Assembly (NCBI GenBank): GCA_046297095.1
Contig: JBKCNS010000063.1
Span: 62,001-126,000 of the forward strand
Reading direction: 5' to 3'
Length of the DNA: 64,000 nt
From: JBBATK01 sp046297095
GTDB taxonomy: Bacteria > Bacteroidota > Ignavibacteria > Kapaibacteriales > NICIL-2
In this document: positions 63,878 to 64,000 of the stretch, piece by piece
Position numbering within the stretch: position 1 is the first letter of the stretch
Layout: the number at the start of each line of letters is the position of its first letter
The notes under the pieces: generated by a model
The model's database searches: none
The model's input: the letters and a program-made list of their open reading frames with translations, nothing else
Told to the model about the DNA's origin: nothing
Made by a program: the position numbers and the translations under genes

Positions 63878-64000
63878 ATGATCGCTTTTCTCATGCAGAC
63901 TTTACCCACATCGCACTTCAACCATGCACGTCAGTCTTCGGACTCCGCATTGCTGCTGGCTATAGAGACCAGCGGTACAGCCTGCAGCGTCGCTTTGTCA
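63878..64000 (+). CDS. tsaB: TsaB-like tRNA threonylcarbamoyladenosine protein (partial, runs off the window)
   Basis: The last 123 nt are open in one frame from ATG 63878 (MIAFLMQTLPTSHF...). The final residues LLLAIETSGTACSVALS match the N-terminal signature of TsaB/YeaZ, a protein needed for the t6A modification of ANN-reading tRNAs. The start could instead be the ATG at 63893. Only 41 codons are visible. Confidence 0.75.
   Translation, partial: MIAFLMQTLPTSHFNHARQSSDSALLLAIETSGTACSVALS

Overview
The window reads as a chromosomal segment of a Bacteroidota-lineage (FCB group) bacterium, possibly from a Chlorobi/Kapabacteria-like branch. The evidence is a SusC/SusD outer-membrane pair, two large secreted proteins with C-terminal type IX secretion (T9SS) sorting domains, zinc-free L36 and S14, and repeated promoter elements of the Bacteroidota kind (TTTG, 19-21 nt, TAnnTTTG). 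The branch assignment is inference. No insertion sequence, phage gene, CRISPR array or rRNA gene was seen. TAG is used as an ordinary stop by several genes (folP, the CCA enzyme, rimM), so the code looks standard.

Region 1 (1-20.0 kb, minus strand) is a near-complete str-S10-spc-alpha supercluster. In transcription order it is rpsL, rpsG, fusA, tuf, rpsJ, rplC, rplD, rplW, rplB, rpsS, rplV, rpsC, rplP, rpmC, rpsQ, rplN, rplX, rplE, rpsN, rpsH, rplF, rplR, rpsE, rpmD, rplO, secY, map, infA, rpmJ, rpsM, rpsK, rpoA, rplQ, closed by a strong terminator. rpsD is missing from its usual place between rpsK and rpoA. A consensus promoter precedes rpsL. A hairpin followed by an internal promoter and structured leader separates rpsN from rpsH. 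A second, mitochondrial/spd-like EF-G gene with its own promoter and terminator lies just upstream (20.4-22.5 kb).

Region 2 (22.7-37 kb, mostly plus strand) holds folP, a DUF1207-like envelope protein, the GTPase gene ychF, a SusC/SusD pair whose susC is split by one in-frame TAG, the CCA-adding enzyme, two oligopeptide-type ABC permeases and a predicted outer-membrane beta-barrel.

Region 3 (37-48.5 kb) holds a minus-strand pair, a T9SS-exported subtilisin-like protease with FG-GAP-like repeats and a coupled DUF2279 protein. Divergent from it is a plus-strand tripartite RND efflux operon (outer-membrane factor, adaptor, pump). The pump operon is preceded by a promoter and about 230 nt with nested inverted repeats and a possible pseudoknot, the best candidate here for an undescribed structured RNA.

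Region 4 (48.6-56.8 kb, minus strand) is a SUF iron-sulfur assembly operon: sufB, sufC, sufD, sufS, sufU, a DUF59 gene, an Rrf2-family regulator, an IscA-type carrier and a superoxide dismutase gene, followed by a terminator that ends exactly at the queE start. Region 5 (56.9-64 kb) holds an SBBP-repeat T9SS protein, a TPR protein, tRNA-Thr(TGT), gmhA, and divergently rimM and the first codons of tsaB.
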